NCBI GenBank assembly: GCA_018715805.1
Contig: DVKX01000047.1
Location: forward strand, 62,001-126,000
Length of the DNA stretch: 64,000 nucleotides
Direction of reading: 5' to 3'
From: Candidatus Faecousia intestinigallinarum
GTDB taxonomy: Bacteria > Bacillota > Clostridia > Oscillospirales > Oscillospiraceae
Shown here: in pieces, positions 42,688 through 50,202 of the stretch
Layout of the letters: the number at the start of each line of letters is the position of its first letter
Numbering within the stretch: position 1 is the first letter of the stretch
Made by a program: the position numbers and the translations under genes
The notes under the pieces: generated by a model
Told to the model about the DNA's origin: nothing
Database searches by the model: none
The model's input: only the letters and a program-made list of their open reading frames with translations

Positions 42688-43068
42688 ATGGGACGGCTTT
42701 GGCTCGGTATTGGGCTGATGGCGGCGCTGCTGCTGGGAACCGCCGGCATTGCCCTGGGCATGGACGCCATCCATCAGCCGGTGGCGGCGCAGCTGGAACA
42801 GGCCGGAACCGCAGCGCTGGAAGGGGACTGGGCGCAGGCCGACGCCCAATGGCAGGCGGCGCAGCGATCCTGGGAGCGCCACTGGGCATTGAGCGCCTCG
42901 GTGGCCGACCACAGCCCCATGGACGATATTGACCGGCTCTACGCGCAGCTGGCCGTGTTCGCCCAGGAGCGGGAAACGGTGCATTTTGCCGCCACCTGCA
43001 TGGAACTTTCGGAGCTGACCCAGGCTATGAGCGACGCCCACAGTCCCGACTGGTGGAATCTGCTGTGA
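42688..43068 (+). CDS. DUF4363-like small membrane-anchored protein
   Basis: A 126-residue protein with one N-terminal membrane anchor (about 4-24) and an extracytoplasmic helical domain rich in Trp, Gln and Ala (WAQADAQWQAAQRSWERHW), as in DUF4363. Such genes commonly follow DUF421 genes; here the ATG abuts the stop (TAAATG), so the two are translationally coupled and presumably work together. Function unknown. Confidence 0.78.
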   Translation: MGRLWLGIGLMAALLLGTAGIALGMDAIHQPVAAQLEQAGTAALEGDWAQADAQWQAAQRSWERHWALSASVADHSPMDDIDRLYAQLAVFAQERETVHFAATCMELSELTQAMSDAHSPDWWNLL

Positions 43069-43101
43069 TGCCGCCGCCAGCAGCAGATTCTCCCGCAAAT
43101 C

Positions 43102-43131
43102 TTTTCCGCCAGGCGCGTGCCTGGCGGAAAA
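43102..43131. terminator. Hairpin between converging DUF4363 and kinase genes
   Basis: TTTTCCGCCAGGC / GCCTGGCGGAAAA 13-bp stem with a 4-nt loop. No T run outside the stem, so termination is plausible but not certain. Confidence 0.55.
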
Positions 43132-43147
43132 TACGTTGAAAATGCCG

Positions 43148-45256
43148 TTATGCCTCCGGCGCTTCCGGGGCGATGGGGAAATAGAGGGTGGCCTTGAACA
43201 GATCGCCGTCCACCAGCAGCTTCAGCTGCCCGTGCTGCAGCTCCATCAGGCTCTTGGCAATGTTCAGACCCAGGCCGCTGCCCTCGGTATTCCGGGAGGC
43301 GTCCCCCCGGACGAACCGCTCCATCAGCTCCTCCGCATCCACGCCCAGCGCCTCCCGGGAGATGTTTTTCAGGGAAATGGTCACCGCCAGCTCCAGCTGC
43401 ACCACATCGATATACAGCCGGGTATCCGGCATGGCGTATTTCACCGCGTTATTCAGCAGGTTGCTCAGCACCCGCCACAGCAGCCGTCCGTCCGCCAGCA
43501 CCCTGGCCGGTTCCTCCGGCATCCGAAGCACCGGCGTCAGCCGCGCCGCTTTCAGCTTGTCGGAAAACTCTCCCAGCGCCTGGTTCACCGCCTCCGCCGC
43601 GTCCACAGGCTGGATATCCGCCTGGATATTGCCTGTGGCGGCCTTGCTCATCTCCATGAGATCCTCGATGAGCTTCTTCATCCGCTGGGACTGACGGGAC
43701 AGCACCTCCAGGTACTGCTCCGCTTCCTCCCGGGTCTGCGCCTTTTGCAGCAGATCCACATAATTGATAATGGAGGTCAGCGGCGTTTTGATGTCGTGGG
43801 ACACATTGGTAATCAGTTCCGTCTTCATCCGCTCCGATTTCATCTGGCGCTGGGCAGCCACCATAGCCGCCTCGCCCAGGGCGTTCAGATCCCCGGCAAA
43901 ATCCCGGAAGCTCCCCATCAGATGCTTCGGAGAGATTTTCGCTCCCAGGTTTCCCCGGCTCATGGCTTTGGCGCCCTTATGCAGCTTGCCGAAGCAGTAC
44001 ACACCGTAAATCACCACCGCAAAATCCAGCAGCGCCGCCAGGATGATCCAGTCCGCCCGGTAGGAGGCCATGGCCAGCACCAGCGCCAGGAGCATCCCCG
44101 CGCCCACCAGCAGCCACTGCCAGCTCAGGGGCAGCAGGCAGTACAGCCGCGCCGCACAGCGTCCCAGCCAGCCAACCGCCCGGCCGCACAGCCGCAGTAT
44201 CCAGCCAAATACGCTGTGCCGCCACCAGTGTCCGCCGCCCATTTTGATCTGCGCCGCCAGGGCAAACAGGAATCCCACCAGCAGCAAACAGCCGCAAAAA
44301 ACAGCCAGGCCGGCCAGCAGCACCGGGAAAAAATATCCATCCGTGGGCGGAACATCATTCAGCCCCTCCAGCAGACGCAGCGCCACCCAGCCCAGCAGGA
44401 ACACGCCCCAGCCGGCCAGCCAGGCATACAGATCCAGGGGCATGGCATTTAGGGCAGCCGCCTCCGCCTCTTCCCGTCCCGCCTTGCGTCCTGCCGCGCA
44501 GCACAAAAAGACCAGCAGCCCCGCAAAGAGCAGCAAACTCACTGCGCCGCCCGCCGCCAGGCAGCTCCAATAGGGCTGAAGATCCCCCGCCAGCTGCCAG
44601 AGTATGCTGTCCTGGAACGTATACGCCCCCGCATAGGCATACAGGCTCACAGTATAGCCCTCAGTCTGCTGAACATCCCCGTAATAGGTATAATCGTTTC
44701 CATCATAGCCCGTTATCCCCCAGGCAAATTGGTAGTTGGCCGGGATCACATTATCCTTTGCAATCTCCAGTTCCCCGGGATAGCGCTCCTGGAGCGCCCC
44801 GTCTGTATCCAACCGGAGCTCGGCGGCGGAGGAAGCCACGCCGGTGATCTGGGGATAAAACGCTACCACAGAATAGTCCAGGGTCTCCGCACCCTCCGGG
44901 ATCAGCCCATAGGCGCTTACCCGGGTGTCCCCCAGCCAAATGATGTAGCTCCACTTTTCCGGCGTAAAGGAAATCCCGCTTGTACTCGGCGGAAGATCCC
45001 ACGGATCCCCCCAATACATTTCCAGCAGTTCCTCGGGGCAGTTGCTCAGCGTCCGATAAGCATATTCGTCCAGCACGCTGCTGGCCACCATCTCCGCCTC
45101 CTGCTCCAGCAGCGCCTGATGCGCTTCCTCCACGGTGCCGTCCAGAAGTCCCATATACCCCAGCGCCACCAGCGCGCCGCCGCAGCCCAGCGCCAGCGCC
45201 AGAAACACAGCGCACAATATGACGGCGGTCATCTTGGCCGCAATGGAATATTTCAT
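43148..45256 (-). CDS. Large polytopic sensor histidine kinase
   Basis: A 702-residue kinase. One membrane segment (about 10-35), an extracytoplasmic domain of about 180 residues (about 36-218), then several more membrane segments (about 225-430), a HAMP-like linker, HisKA with NVSHDIKTPLTS, and HATPase with LSNLLNNAVKYA and TEGSGLGLNIA. The central ATPase motif is degenerate (KNISREAL), usual in this Firmicute kinase group. ATG overlaps the response-regulator stop by 4 nt. The target and signal are unknown; no bacitracin-type ABC exporter is adjacent. Confidence 0.9.
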   Translation of the reverse strand: MKYSIAAKMTAVILCAVFLALALGCGGALVALGYMGLLDGTVEEAHQALLEQEAEMVASSVLDEYAYRTLSNCPEELLEMYWGDPWDLPPSTSGISFTPEKWSYIIWLGDTRVSAYGLIPEGAETLDYSVVAFYPQITGVASSAAELRLDTDGALQERYPGELEIAKDNVIPANYQFAWGITGYDGNDYTYYGDVQQTEGYTVSLYAYAGAYTFQDSILWQLAGDLQPYWSCLAAGGAVSLLLFAGLLVFLCCAAGRKAGREEAEAAALNAMPLDLYAWLAGWGVFLLGWVALRLLEGLNDVPPTDGYFFPVLLAGLAVFCGCLLLVGFLFALAAQIKMGGGHWWRHSVFGWILRLCGRAVGWLGRCAARLYCLLPLSWQWLLVGAGMLLALVLAMASYRADWIILAALLDFAVVIYGVYCFGKLHKGAKAMSRGNLGAKISPKHLMGSFRDFAGDLNALGEAAMVAAQRQMKSERMKTELITNVSHDIKTPLTSIINYVDLLQKAQTREEAEQYLEVLSRQSQRMKKLIEDLMEMSKAATGNIQADIQPVDAAEAVNQALGEFSDKLKAARLTPVLRMPEEPARVLADGRLLWRVLSNLLNNAVKYAMPDTRLYIDVVQLELAVTISLKNISREALGVDAEELMERFVRGDASRNTEGSGLGLNIAKSLMELQHGQLKLLVDGDLFKATLYFPIAPEAPEA

Positions 45257-45951
45257 CTATTCTGGCCTCCTTCCAGTTTGTACCCCTGCCCCCAGACCAC
45301 CTTTAGATACCGGGGGTTGGAGGGGTCGATTTCCAGCTTTTCCCGCAGATGGCGAATGTGCACCGCCACGCTGCCCTCGCTGCCCACAGCGGTCTCCTGC
45401 CACACCGCCTCATAAATGGCCTTGGTGGAGAACACCTTGCCGGGATTCTTCATCAGCAGCCGCAGGATGCTGTATTCCGTGGGCGTCAGGTAGACCGCTT
45501 CTCCGTCCACAGAGGCAGTCTTGGTGGCATCGTTGATGGCGATGGCGCCCACCGTCAGCTCCCCCGTCTCCTCCCGCTTGCTTCCCAAGCGCGCATACCG
45601 CCGCAGGTGGGAGCGCACCCTTGCCAGCACCTCCACCGGCACAAAGGGCTTGGTGATATAATCGTCCGCTCCCACGTTCAGCCCCAGCACCATATCCTCC
45701 GTCTCGGATTTGGCGGTGAGGAACAGAATGGGCGCGTTGGAGATCTCCCGGATTTTGGCGGTGGCGGCGATGCCGTCCATCCCCGGCATCATTACATCCA
45801 TGAGAATCAGATGGATCTCCTCCCGCGCAACCACTTCCAGCGCCTCCAGACCGCTGAAGGCTTCATAAAGCTGATATCCCTCCGGAGCAAGGTATATTTT
45901 CAAGGCGTTTACAATGTCCGGCTGGTCATCGCAGATCAGCACATTGTACAT
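45253..45951 (-). CDS. OmpR-family response regulator
   Basis: A 232-residue regulator: receiver domain (CDDQPDIV, phospho-Asp in LILMDVMMPG, Lys in FLTAKSE) and winged-helix domain (LTPTEYSILRLLMKN, SVAVHIRHLREK). Partner of the large histidine kinase that follows with a 4-nt overlap. A reverse-strand TATAAT lies about 30 bp before the start. VanR/YycF-like by architecture, but regulon unknown. Confidence 0.92.
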   Translation of the reverse strand: MYNVLICDDQPDIVNALKIYLAPEGYQLYEAFSGLEALEVVAREEIHLILMDVMMPGMDGIAATAKIREISNAPILFLTAKSETEDMVLGLNVGADDYITKPFVPVEVLARVRSHLRRYARLGSKREETGELTVGAIAINDATKTASVDGEAVYLTPTEYSILRLLMKNPGKVFSTKAIYEAVWQETAVGSEGSVAVHIRHLREKLEIDPSNPRYLKVVWGQGYKLEGGQNR

Positions 45952-46045
45952 GGCGGTTTCCTCCCTTTCGATTTGTGCTTTTATTATACCAGCCCATGGC
46001 GGCGGATGGTAGTAGGATACCCTTAAGAATCCTTTAATTTTCCCT

Positions 46046-46073
46046 TTGCTTTTCTTTAAGAATATGGTAGAAT
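46046..46073 (+). promoter_or_regulatory. Promoter of the mechanosensitive channel gene
   Basis: TTGCTT, 16-bp spacer, TAGAAT, in the divergent gap with the response regulator. Confidence 0.55.
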
Positions 46074-46120
46074 AAGGAAAATACCTTCTGCATCGCGCGC
46101 TTGCAGGAGAGGAGGCTCCT

Positions 46121-46924
46121 ATGGATTGGCAGCCAATTTTGCGTTACGTTACCAATACCCTTATACCGGTGCTGCTTCTGGCCGCCGCAGGTCTTGCCGT
46201 TATCCGCCTGGTTCAAAGCCTCATTGGCAAGGCTCTGCAAAAATCCAGGCTGGAGCACGCCGCCTACAGGCTTATCCATTCCCTGACAAACGCCGTGCTC
46301 TATCTTCTCCTGGGGCTGATTCTGGCCTCCCGGCTGGGCATTGACGTTTCCGGCATCGTGGCGCTGGCCAGCGTACTGACTCTGGCCGTTTCTCTGGCGG
46401 TGCAGAACGCCATCGGCAATGTGATCGGCGGCTTTACCCTGCTCTATACCAAGCCCTTCAAAACCGATGATTTTGTGGAGATCGCCGGAAACGCCGGCAC
46501 TGTGACGGAAATTTCCATGACCTACACCAAGCTGGTGACGCCGGATAACCGCACCATCTCTATTCCCAACAGCGCCGTCACCGCCGGGCAGATCATCAAT
46601 TACACGGCGCTGGGCAAACGCCGGGCGGAGGTGACCGTCTTCGCTTCCTATGAAGCCCCCGTGGAGCGGGTGCTTTCCGCCCTGCTGCAGGCTGCAAAGG
46701 TGCCCACTGCGCTGGATGACCCCGCTCCATTCGCCGCTGTGAAAAGCTATGACAGCAGCGCGATCACCTATCTGCTCCATGTCTGGTCCGTCTCCGGGGA
46801 TTATTGGACCACCCTGTGCGATGTGCGGAAAAACGTCAAAGCGGTTTTCGACCGGGAAGGCATTCCAATGACCTATCCGCACCTGAACGTTCATGTGGCG
46901 CCGCGCGATAACGAAAGCAAATAA
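46121..46924 (+). CDS. Small-conductance mechanosensitive channel (MscS family)
   Basis: A 267-residue MscS protein: three N-terminal membrane segments, with the pore-lining helix and beta-domain entry in LAVQNAIGNVIGGFTLLYTKPFKTDDFVE, then the cytoplasmic cage domain (TKLVTPDNRTISIPNS, NYTALGKRRAEVTV). Releases solutes on hypo-osmotic shock. GGAGAGGAGG precedes the ATG. Confidence 0.95.
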   Translation: MDWQPILRYVTNTLIPVLLLAAAGLAVIRLVQSLIGKALQKSRLEHAAYRLIHSLTNAVLYLLLGLILASRLGIDVSGIVALASVLTLAVSLAVQNAIGNVIGGFTLLYTKPFKTDDFVEIAGNAGTVTEISMTYTKLVTPDNRTISIPNSAVTAGQIINYTALGKRRAEVTVFASYEAPVERVLSALLQAAKVPTALDDPAPFAAVKSYDSSAITYLLHVWSVSGDYWTTLCDVRKNVKAVFDREGIPMTYPHLNVHVAPRDNESK

Positions 46925-46934
46925 TTCCAAAAAT

Positions 46935-46964
46935 TACCCGGTATTCTTTTGCGGATACCGGGTA
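46935..46964 (+). terminator. Hairpin after the mechanosensitive channel gene
   Basis: TACCCGGTAT / ATACCGGGTA stem with a 10-nt loop; followed by TTCTAT only, so a weak terminator. Confidence 0.6.
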
Positions 46965-47078
46965 TTCTATGGTTGGGCAAAAAAGAAACGACGCGAAACG
47001 CCATGACGATGGAATTGTGCTCTCGTTACATTTTTTGTCAAGTGTATCGCCGCAAGCGCAGTGGTAAGATGCGAAAAA

Positions 47079-47139
47079 GGCGGGGCAGGCCACCCCGCCG
47101 GTACATAACCGCGCCCCGCCGGAATTCCCCGGCGGGGCG
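47079..47139. other. GC-rich tandem hairpins in the 46925-47291 gap
   Basis: GGCGGGG/CCCCGCC (47079-47099) and CGCCCCGCCGG/CCGGCGGGGCG (47112-47139). Arms of the two can also pair with each other. The rest of this gap has a reverse-strand TTGACA without a good -10, the promoter of the lysozyme gene, and no supported ORF. Confidence 0.4.
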
Positions 47140-47196
47140 GAATCCTATCCCTGCGTCTTATGGATCGCCTGCGCAGAATTTCCATACTTCACCCCA

Positions 47197-47225
47197 TTGC
47201 CTCCGGGGGAAAAATATGCTATACT
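47197..47225 (+). promoter_or_regulatory. Promoter of the lysozyme gene
   Basis: TTGCCT, 17-bp spacer, TATACT, 66 bp before the ATG. Confidence 0.75.
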
Positions 47226-47291
47226 ATAGAAGCTTGCGGGGGGAATCCCGCGAAATTTCCCTTCAAGAAATCACATATTATGGAGAAGCTT

Positions 47292-48131
47292 ATGGATAAA
47301 GAAAAGAGAGGCCTGCTCATCAAGATCATCGCCCTGGGCGTCAGTCTGGCGCTGCTGGTGCTGGTGGCCGTCATCTTCAGCAGCGGCGTGACCCCGCCCC
47401 CGCCGGAGGAATTTACATACCCGGAAATTACCCAGGCCACCGTCGCCCCCACTCTGCCGCCTCCCCCCCGCAACCCGTACATGGTGGGGGACTTCGCCCA
47501 AGACGAAAACGGCTACCTGCAGCTGATGATCGGCGAAAGCTGGCTGGGCATCGATGTGTCCGAGCATCAGGAGGACATCGACTGGAACGCCGTGGCGGAA
47601 GCGGGCGTGGAATTTGTGATGATCCGCGTAGGCTACCGGGGGTATGAATCGGGTATGCTGATGCCGGACTCCATGGCGCAAAGCCATTATGAGGGCGCGA
47701 AAGCCGCCGGGCTGAAAGTGGGCGCATACTTCTTCTCCCAGGCCGTCAGCGCTCAGGAGGCGGAGCAGGAGGCCGCTTTCACCCTGGAGCAGATCTCCTC
47801 CTGGCAGGTAGATATGCCCGTGGTATTCGACTGGGAGTATGTGGCCGGCAGCGCACGCACCGGCGAACTCACCCGGGAGGCGCTGACCCATATCACCGCC
47901 GTGTTCTGCCAAAAGGTGCAGGACAGCGGCTATACCCCTATGTTCTATTTTAACCAAAGCCAGGGCGAAGATATGCTGAATCTGTCCGAACTGGTGGACT
48001 ATCCCTTCTGGCTGGCGCTGTACGGCGACATGGACTACCCCTACCAGGTGAAGATGTGGCAGTATACCAACGCCGGCACGGTGCCGGGCATTCCGGGAGA
48101 CGTGGATCTGAACCTGTACTTCCCGGGGTAA
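47292..48131 (+). CDS. GH25 family lysozyme, membrane-anchored
   Basis: A 279-residue muramidase. N-terminal membrane anchor (about 7-30) without a clear cleavage site, a Pro/Thr/Glu-rich linker (about 32-65), then a GH25 catalytic domain with GIDVSEHQEDIDW, FVMIRVGYRG, the acidic pair in VVFDWEY, and a C-terminal WQYTNAG followed by DVDLN. Cleaves the MurNAc-GlcNAc bond of peptidoglycan outside the cell. I prefer ATG at 47292 (after GGAGAAGCTT) over the ATG at 47280. Two metabolic genes follow closely. Confidence 0.92.
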   Translation: MDKEKRGLLIKIIALGVSLALLVLVAVIFSSGVTPPPPEEFTYPEITQATVAPTLPPPPRNPYMVGDFAQDENGYLQLMIGESWLGIDVSEHQEDIDWNAVAEAGVEFVMIRVGYRGYESGMLMPDSMAQSHYEGAKAAGLKVGAYFFSQAVSAQEAEQEAAFTLEQISSWQVDMPVVFDWEYVAGSARTGELTREALTHITAVFCQKVQDSGYTPMFYFNQSQGEDMLNLSELVDYPFWLALYGDMDYPYQVKMWQYTNAGTVPGIPGDVDLNLYFPG

Positions 48132-48143
48132 GAAAGGAAGCAT

Positions 48144-48842
48144 ATGGCAACTACTGTGATCACCGGCGGCTCCCGGGGCATCGGAGCCGCCGCCGTGGAG
48201 CGCTTTTCCCGGCAGGGGGACCGCGTCTGGTTCCTCTATGAAAAGGAGCACGCCGCCGCCCAGGACGTGGCCGCGCGAACCGGGGCGATCCCCCTCTGCT
48301 GCGATGTGGCGGACGGCCGCGCCGTCCAGGCGGCGTTCGCGGAAATCGGCGCTGTGGATACGCTGATCCTTTGCGCCGGCGTATGCCACTACGGACTTTT
48401 GCAGGATACGCCGGAGGCAGTCTGGGACAGGCTCTTTGATGTGAACGTTAAGGGCATTTACCATTGTGTCCGCGCCGCCATGCCCGCCTTTCTGCGGCAG
48501 CATCGTGGGAATATCATCACCGTCAGCTCCATGTGGGGGCAGGTGGGCGCTTCCTGCGAGGCCGCCTACTCCGCCAGCAAAGGGGCGGTGATTGCCCTGA
48601 CCAAAGCGCTGGCCAAGGAACTTGGCTCCAGCGGCATCCGGGTAAACTGCGTGGCGCCCGGGGTCATTCTAACGGATATGTGCGCGGCTGTGTCGCCGGA
48701 AACGCTGGCGGAGCTGGCGCGGGAGACGCCCGCAGGCAGGAACGGCGCGCCCGAGGACGTGGCCGCCGCCATGGCGTATTTGTCCCAGGCGGAATTTGTA
48801 ACCGGAGAAATTTTGGCCGTAAACGGCGGCTATGTAATTTAG
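48144..48842 (+). CDS. Short-chain dehydrogenase/reductase, FabG-like
   Basis: A 232-residue SDR oxidoreductase: NAD(P) loop TGGSRGIGAAA, NVKGIYH region, catalytic Ser in ITVSSMWG, YSASK catalytic pair, and APGVILTDM. The sequence resembles 3-oxoacyl-ACP reductases, but it is away from fatty-acid genes, so the substrate is uncertain. AGAAAGGAAG precedes the ATG; 12 nt after the lysozyme gene and 9 nt before rpiB. Confidence 0.88.
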   Translation: MATTVITGGSRGIGAAAVERFSRQGDRVWFLYEKEHAAAQDVAARTGAIPLCCDVADGRAVQAAFAEIGAVDTLILCAGVCHYGLLQDTPEAVWDRLFDVNVKGIYHCVRAAMPAFLRQHRGNIITVSSMWGQVGASCEAAYSASKGAVIALTKALAKELGSSGIRVNCVAPGVILTDMCAAVSPETLAELARETPAGRNGAPEDVAAAMAYLSQAEFVTGEILAVNGGYVI

Positions 48843-48851
48843 GAGAAGTTT

Positions 48852-49289
48852 ATGAAAATTGCCATCGGATGCGACCACGGAGCGCTGGCGCTGAAAAACA
48901 CCCTGGTGGAGCACCTGCAAAAGGGAGGCCATACGGTGACGGATTTCGGCACCTATACCCCGGATTCCTGCGACTATCCCGACTTTGCCGCTGCGGCAGC
49001 CCGCGCCGTGGCCGCCGGGGAATGTGAGCGGGGCATCGTGCTGTGCACCACCGGCATCGGCGTGTCCATTGCCGCCAACAAGGTGCAGGGCATCCGCTGC
49101 GCGCTGCTGTCAGACGTGCTTTCCGCCAGGATGACCCGGCTGCACAACGACACCAATATGATGGCGCTGGGGGCGGGCATTGTGGGTCCCAGCCTGGCGC
49201 TGGAGATCGCGGACACCTGGCTGTCCACTCCCTTCTCCGGGGAAGCGCGCCACCAGCGGCGCATCAAGAAGCTGATGGAGTTGGAATAA
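48852..49289 (+). CDS. rpiB: Ribose-5-phosphate isomerase B
   Basis: A 145-residue RpiB/LacAB-family isomerase interconverting ribose-5-phosphate and ribulose-5-phosphate. IAIGCDHGALALK, DFGTYTPDSCDYPD and HNDTNMMALGAG are family landmarks. The active-site loop reads CTTGIGVSIAANK where most have CGTGIG, so Gly is replaced by Thr next to the catalytic Cys; allose-6-phosphate or other isomerase activity cannot be excluded. Confidence 0.92.
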   Translation: MKIAIGCDHGALALKNTLVEHLQKGGHTVTDFGTYTPDSCDYPDFAAAAARAVAAGECERGIVLCTTGIGVSIAANKVQGIRCALLSDVLSARMTRLHNDTNMMALGAGIVGPSLALEIADTWLSTPFSGEARHQRRIKKLMELE

Positions 49290-49305
49290 TGGTCTTTTGA
49301 ACGTC

Positions 49306-49341
49306 CCCCCGGTTTCCATAGGAATGGAAACCGGGGGTTTG
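49306..49341 (+). terminator. Terminator after rpiB
   Basis: CCCCCGGTTTCCAT / ATGGAAACCGGGGG 14-bp stem followed by TTTG. Confidence 0.85.
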
Positions 49342-49366
49342 TCTGTCATGCGGATCTTTCGCAATT

Positions 49367-49561
49367 TCAGTTCCTTCGAATACTTTCCAGCAATTGAATG
49401 GCTTGGTCAATCTGTCCATCGCGCTCCTGTGTTTTCTCTATGGCAAATACAAACACCTCCCAATTGGGAAAGACTTCTGGATAACGACGCAAAACCGCTT
49501 TTAAGACGGCCTCACATTCCGTCGCTGTGGCTTTTTGAATCCTTTTAAGAAAGCGAACCAT
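49367..49561 (-). CDS. Small protein of unknown function (64 aa)
   Basis: Encodes a 64-residue charged protein (YPEVFPNWEVFVFAIE, then a helix DQAIQLLESI). No family recognised. Support for a real gene: GGAGG 5 nt before the ATG and a good promoter upstream. It diverges from a small ribbon-helix-helix gene with an inverted repeat between them. Confidence 0.65.
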   Translation of the reverse strand: MVRFLKRIQKATATECEAVLKAVLRRYPEVFPNWEVFVFAIEKTQERDGQIDQAIQLLESIRRN

Positions 49562-49595
49562 AGGTACCTCCAGTCTGGAATATTATGCTAACTAT

Positions 49596-49624
49596 ATGAT
49601 AACACAATGATTGTATATTTTCAA
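49596..49624 (-). promoter_or_regulatory. Promoter of the 64-aa gene
   Basis: Reverse-strand TTGAAA, 17-bp spacer, TATCAT. Confidence 0.7.
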
Positions 49625-49632
49625 GGCGCTTG

Positions 49633-49650
49633 TTGGTAAAATACTACCAA
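49633..49650. promoter_or_regulatory. Inverted repeat upstream of the RHH gene
   Basis: TTGGTA-N6-TACCAA, 20 bp before the ribbon-helix-helix start codon; a plausible autoregulatory operator. Confidence 0.5.
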
Positions 49651-49670
49651 ATAAGAAACGAGGTGTTATC

Positions 49671-49862
49671 ATGGCGGTGAACAGAATCCAGACCGGCATC
49701 CGCTTCGAGCCAGAGCTGCTGTATAAGATTACCTATGTGGCCAAATGCAACTGCCGTTCTCTCAACGCCCAGATGGAGTTTCTGGCTCGCCAATGCGTGG
49801 AGGAATTTGAGTCCGCCCGGGAACCCATCCCGGTGGATGAGGAGGAACTCTACCGGAAATAG
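49671..49862 (+). CDS. Arc-type ribbon-helix-helix DNA-binding protein
   Basis: A 63-residue protein matching the Arc fold: beta strand TGIRFEPEL, helix LYKITYVAKCNC, RSLNAQMEFLARQCVEEF. GAGGTG lies before ATG at 49671. Such small RHH proteins are repressors or antitoxins. No toxin is visible beside it apart from the uncharacterised divergent 64-aa ORF. Confidence 0.8.
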   Translation: MAVNRIQTGIRFEPELLYKITYVAKCNCRSLNAQMEFLARQCVEEFESAREPIPVDEEELYRK

Positions 49863-49871
49863 CCAAGCCCC

Positions 49872-49899
49872 CGCCCCCGGCAGCAACCGGGGGCGTTTT
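49872..49899 (+). terminator. Terminator of the RHH gene
   Basis: CGCCCCCGG / CCGGGGGCG stem, 6-nt loop, TTTT. Confidence 0.85.
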
Positions 49900-49987
49900 G
49901 CATGGACGCAGGGGGAATCGCATACGCTGACAAACGGATAAAACGGAAAATTGTCTGACAAATCTGTGAAATTCCGCGGATTCTTTG

Positions 49988-50016
49988 TTGACAGTCCAAT
50001 ACATATCTGCTATTAT
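49988..50016 (+). promoter_or_regulatory. Strong promoter of the lipoprotein leader
   Basis: TTGACA, 17-bp spacer, TATTAT, about 190 bp before the coding start, giving an unusually long leader. Confidence 0.82.
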
Positions 50017-50022
50017 TTATGA

Positions 50023-50172
50023 TATAAAGAATCCCCAATTGTATGGTACGCAAGCATTCCCCCAGCGGGCAACTGCGCACCCCGGCTTCCTCAATGGGAG
50101 GTGCCGGCTTCTGGCGATTTCCCTGCGCGCATAGTCCGTACCCCCGTTCCGGGGCGGATTGTGCGCTTTTTT
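50023..50172 (+). ncRNA. Structured leader or small RNA ending in a terminator
   Basis: About 150 nt from the predicted start to a terminator-like hairpin. A first hairpin CCGGC-TT-CCTC / GAGG-T-GCCGG (about 50082-50107) is followed by a long imperfect stem: GCGCGCA/TGTGCGC, TCCG/CGGA, CCCC/GGGG (50125-50166), then TTTTTT. The coding start lies 31 nt beyond. This could be an attenuator/riboswitch or a free small RNA. I recognise no known RNA family. Confidence 0.5.
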
Positions 50173-50202
50173 GTCCCCAAAACAGAAAGGAGGAAACTGA
50201 AT

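Noticed and set aside
46836-47185. Reverse ORFs of 85 and 72 aa in the gap after mscS
   Set aside because: No ribosome site or promoter with both boxes, and they cross the hairpins and the mscS end.
50023-50172. Leader as 6S RNA, SRP RNA or a T-box
   Set aside because: No SRP tetraloop motif, no T-box sequence, and the ends do not form the long closing stem of 6S RNA.
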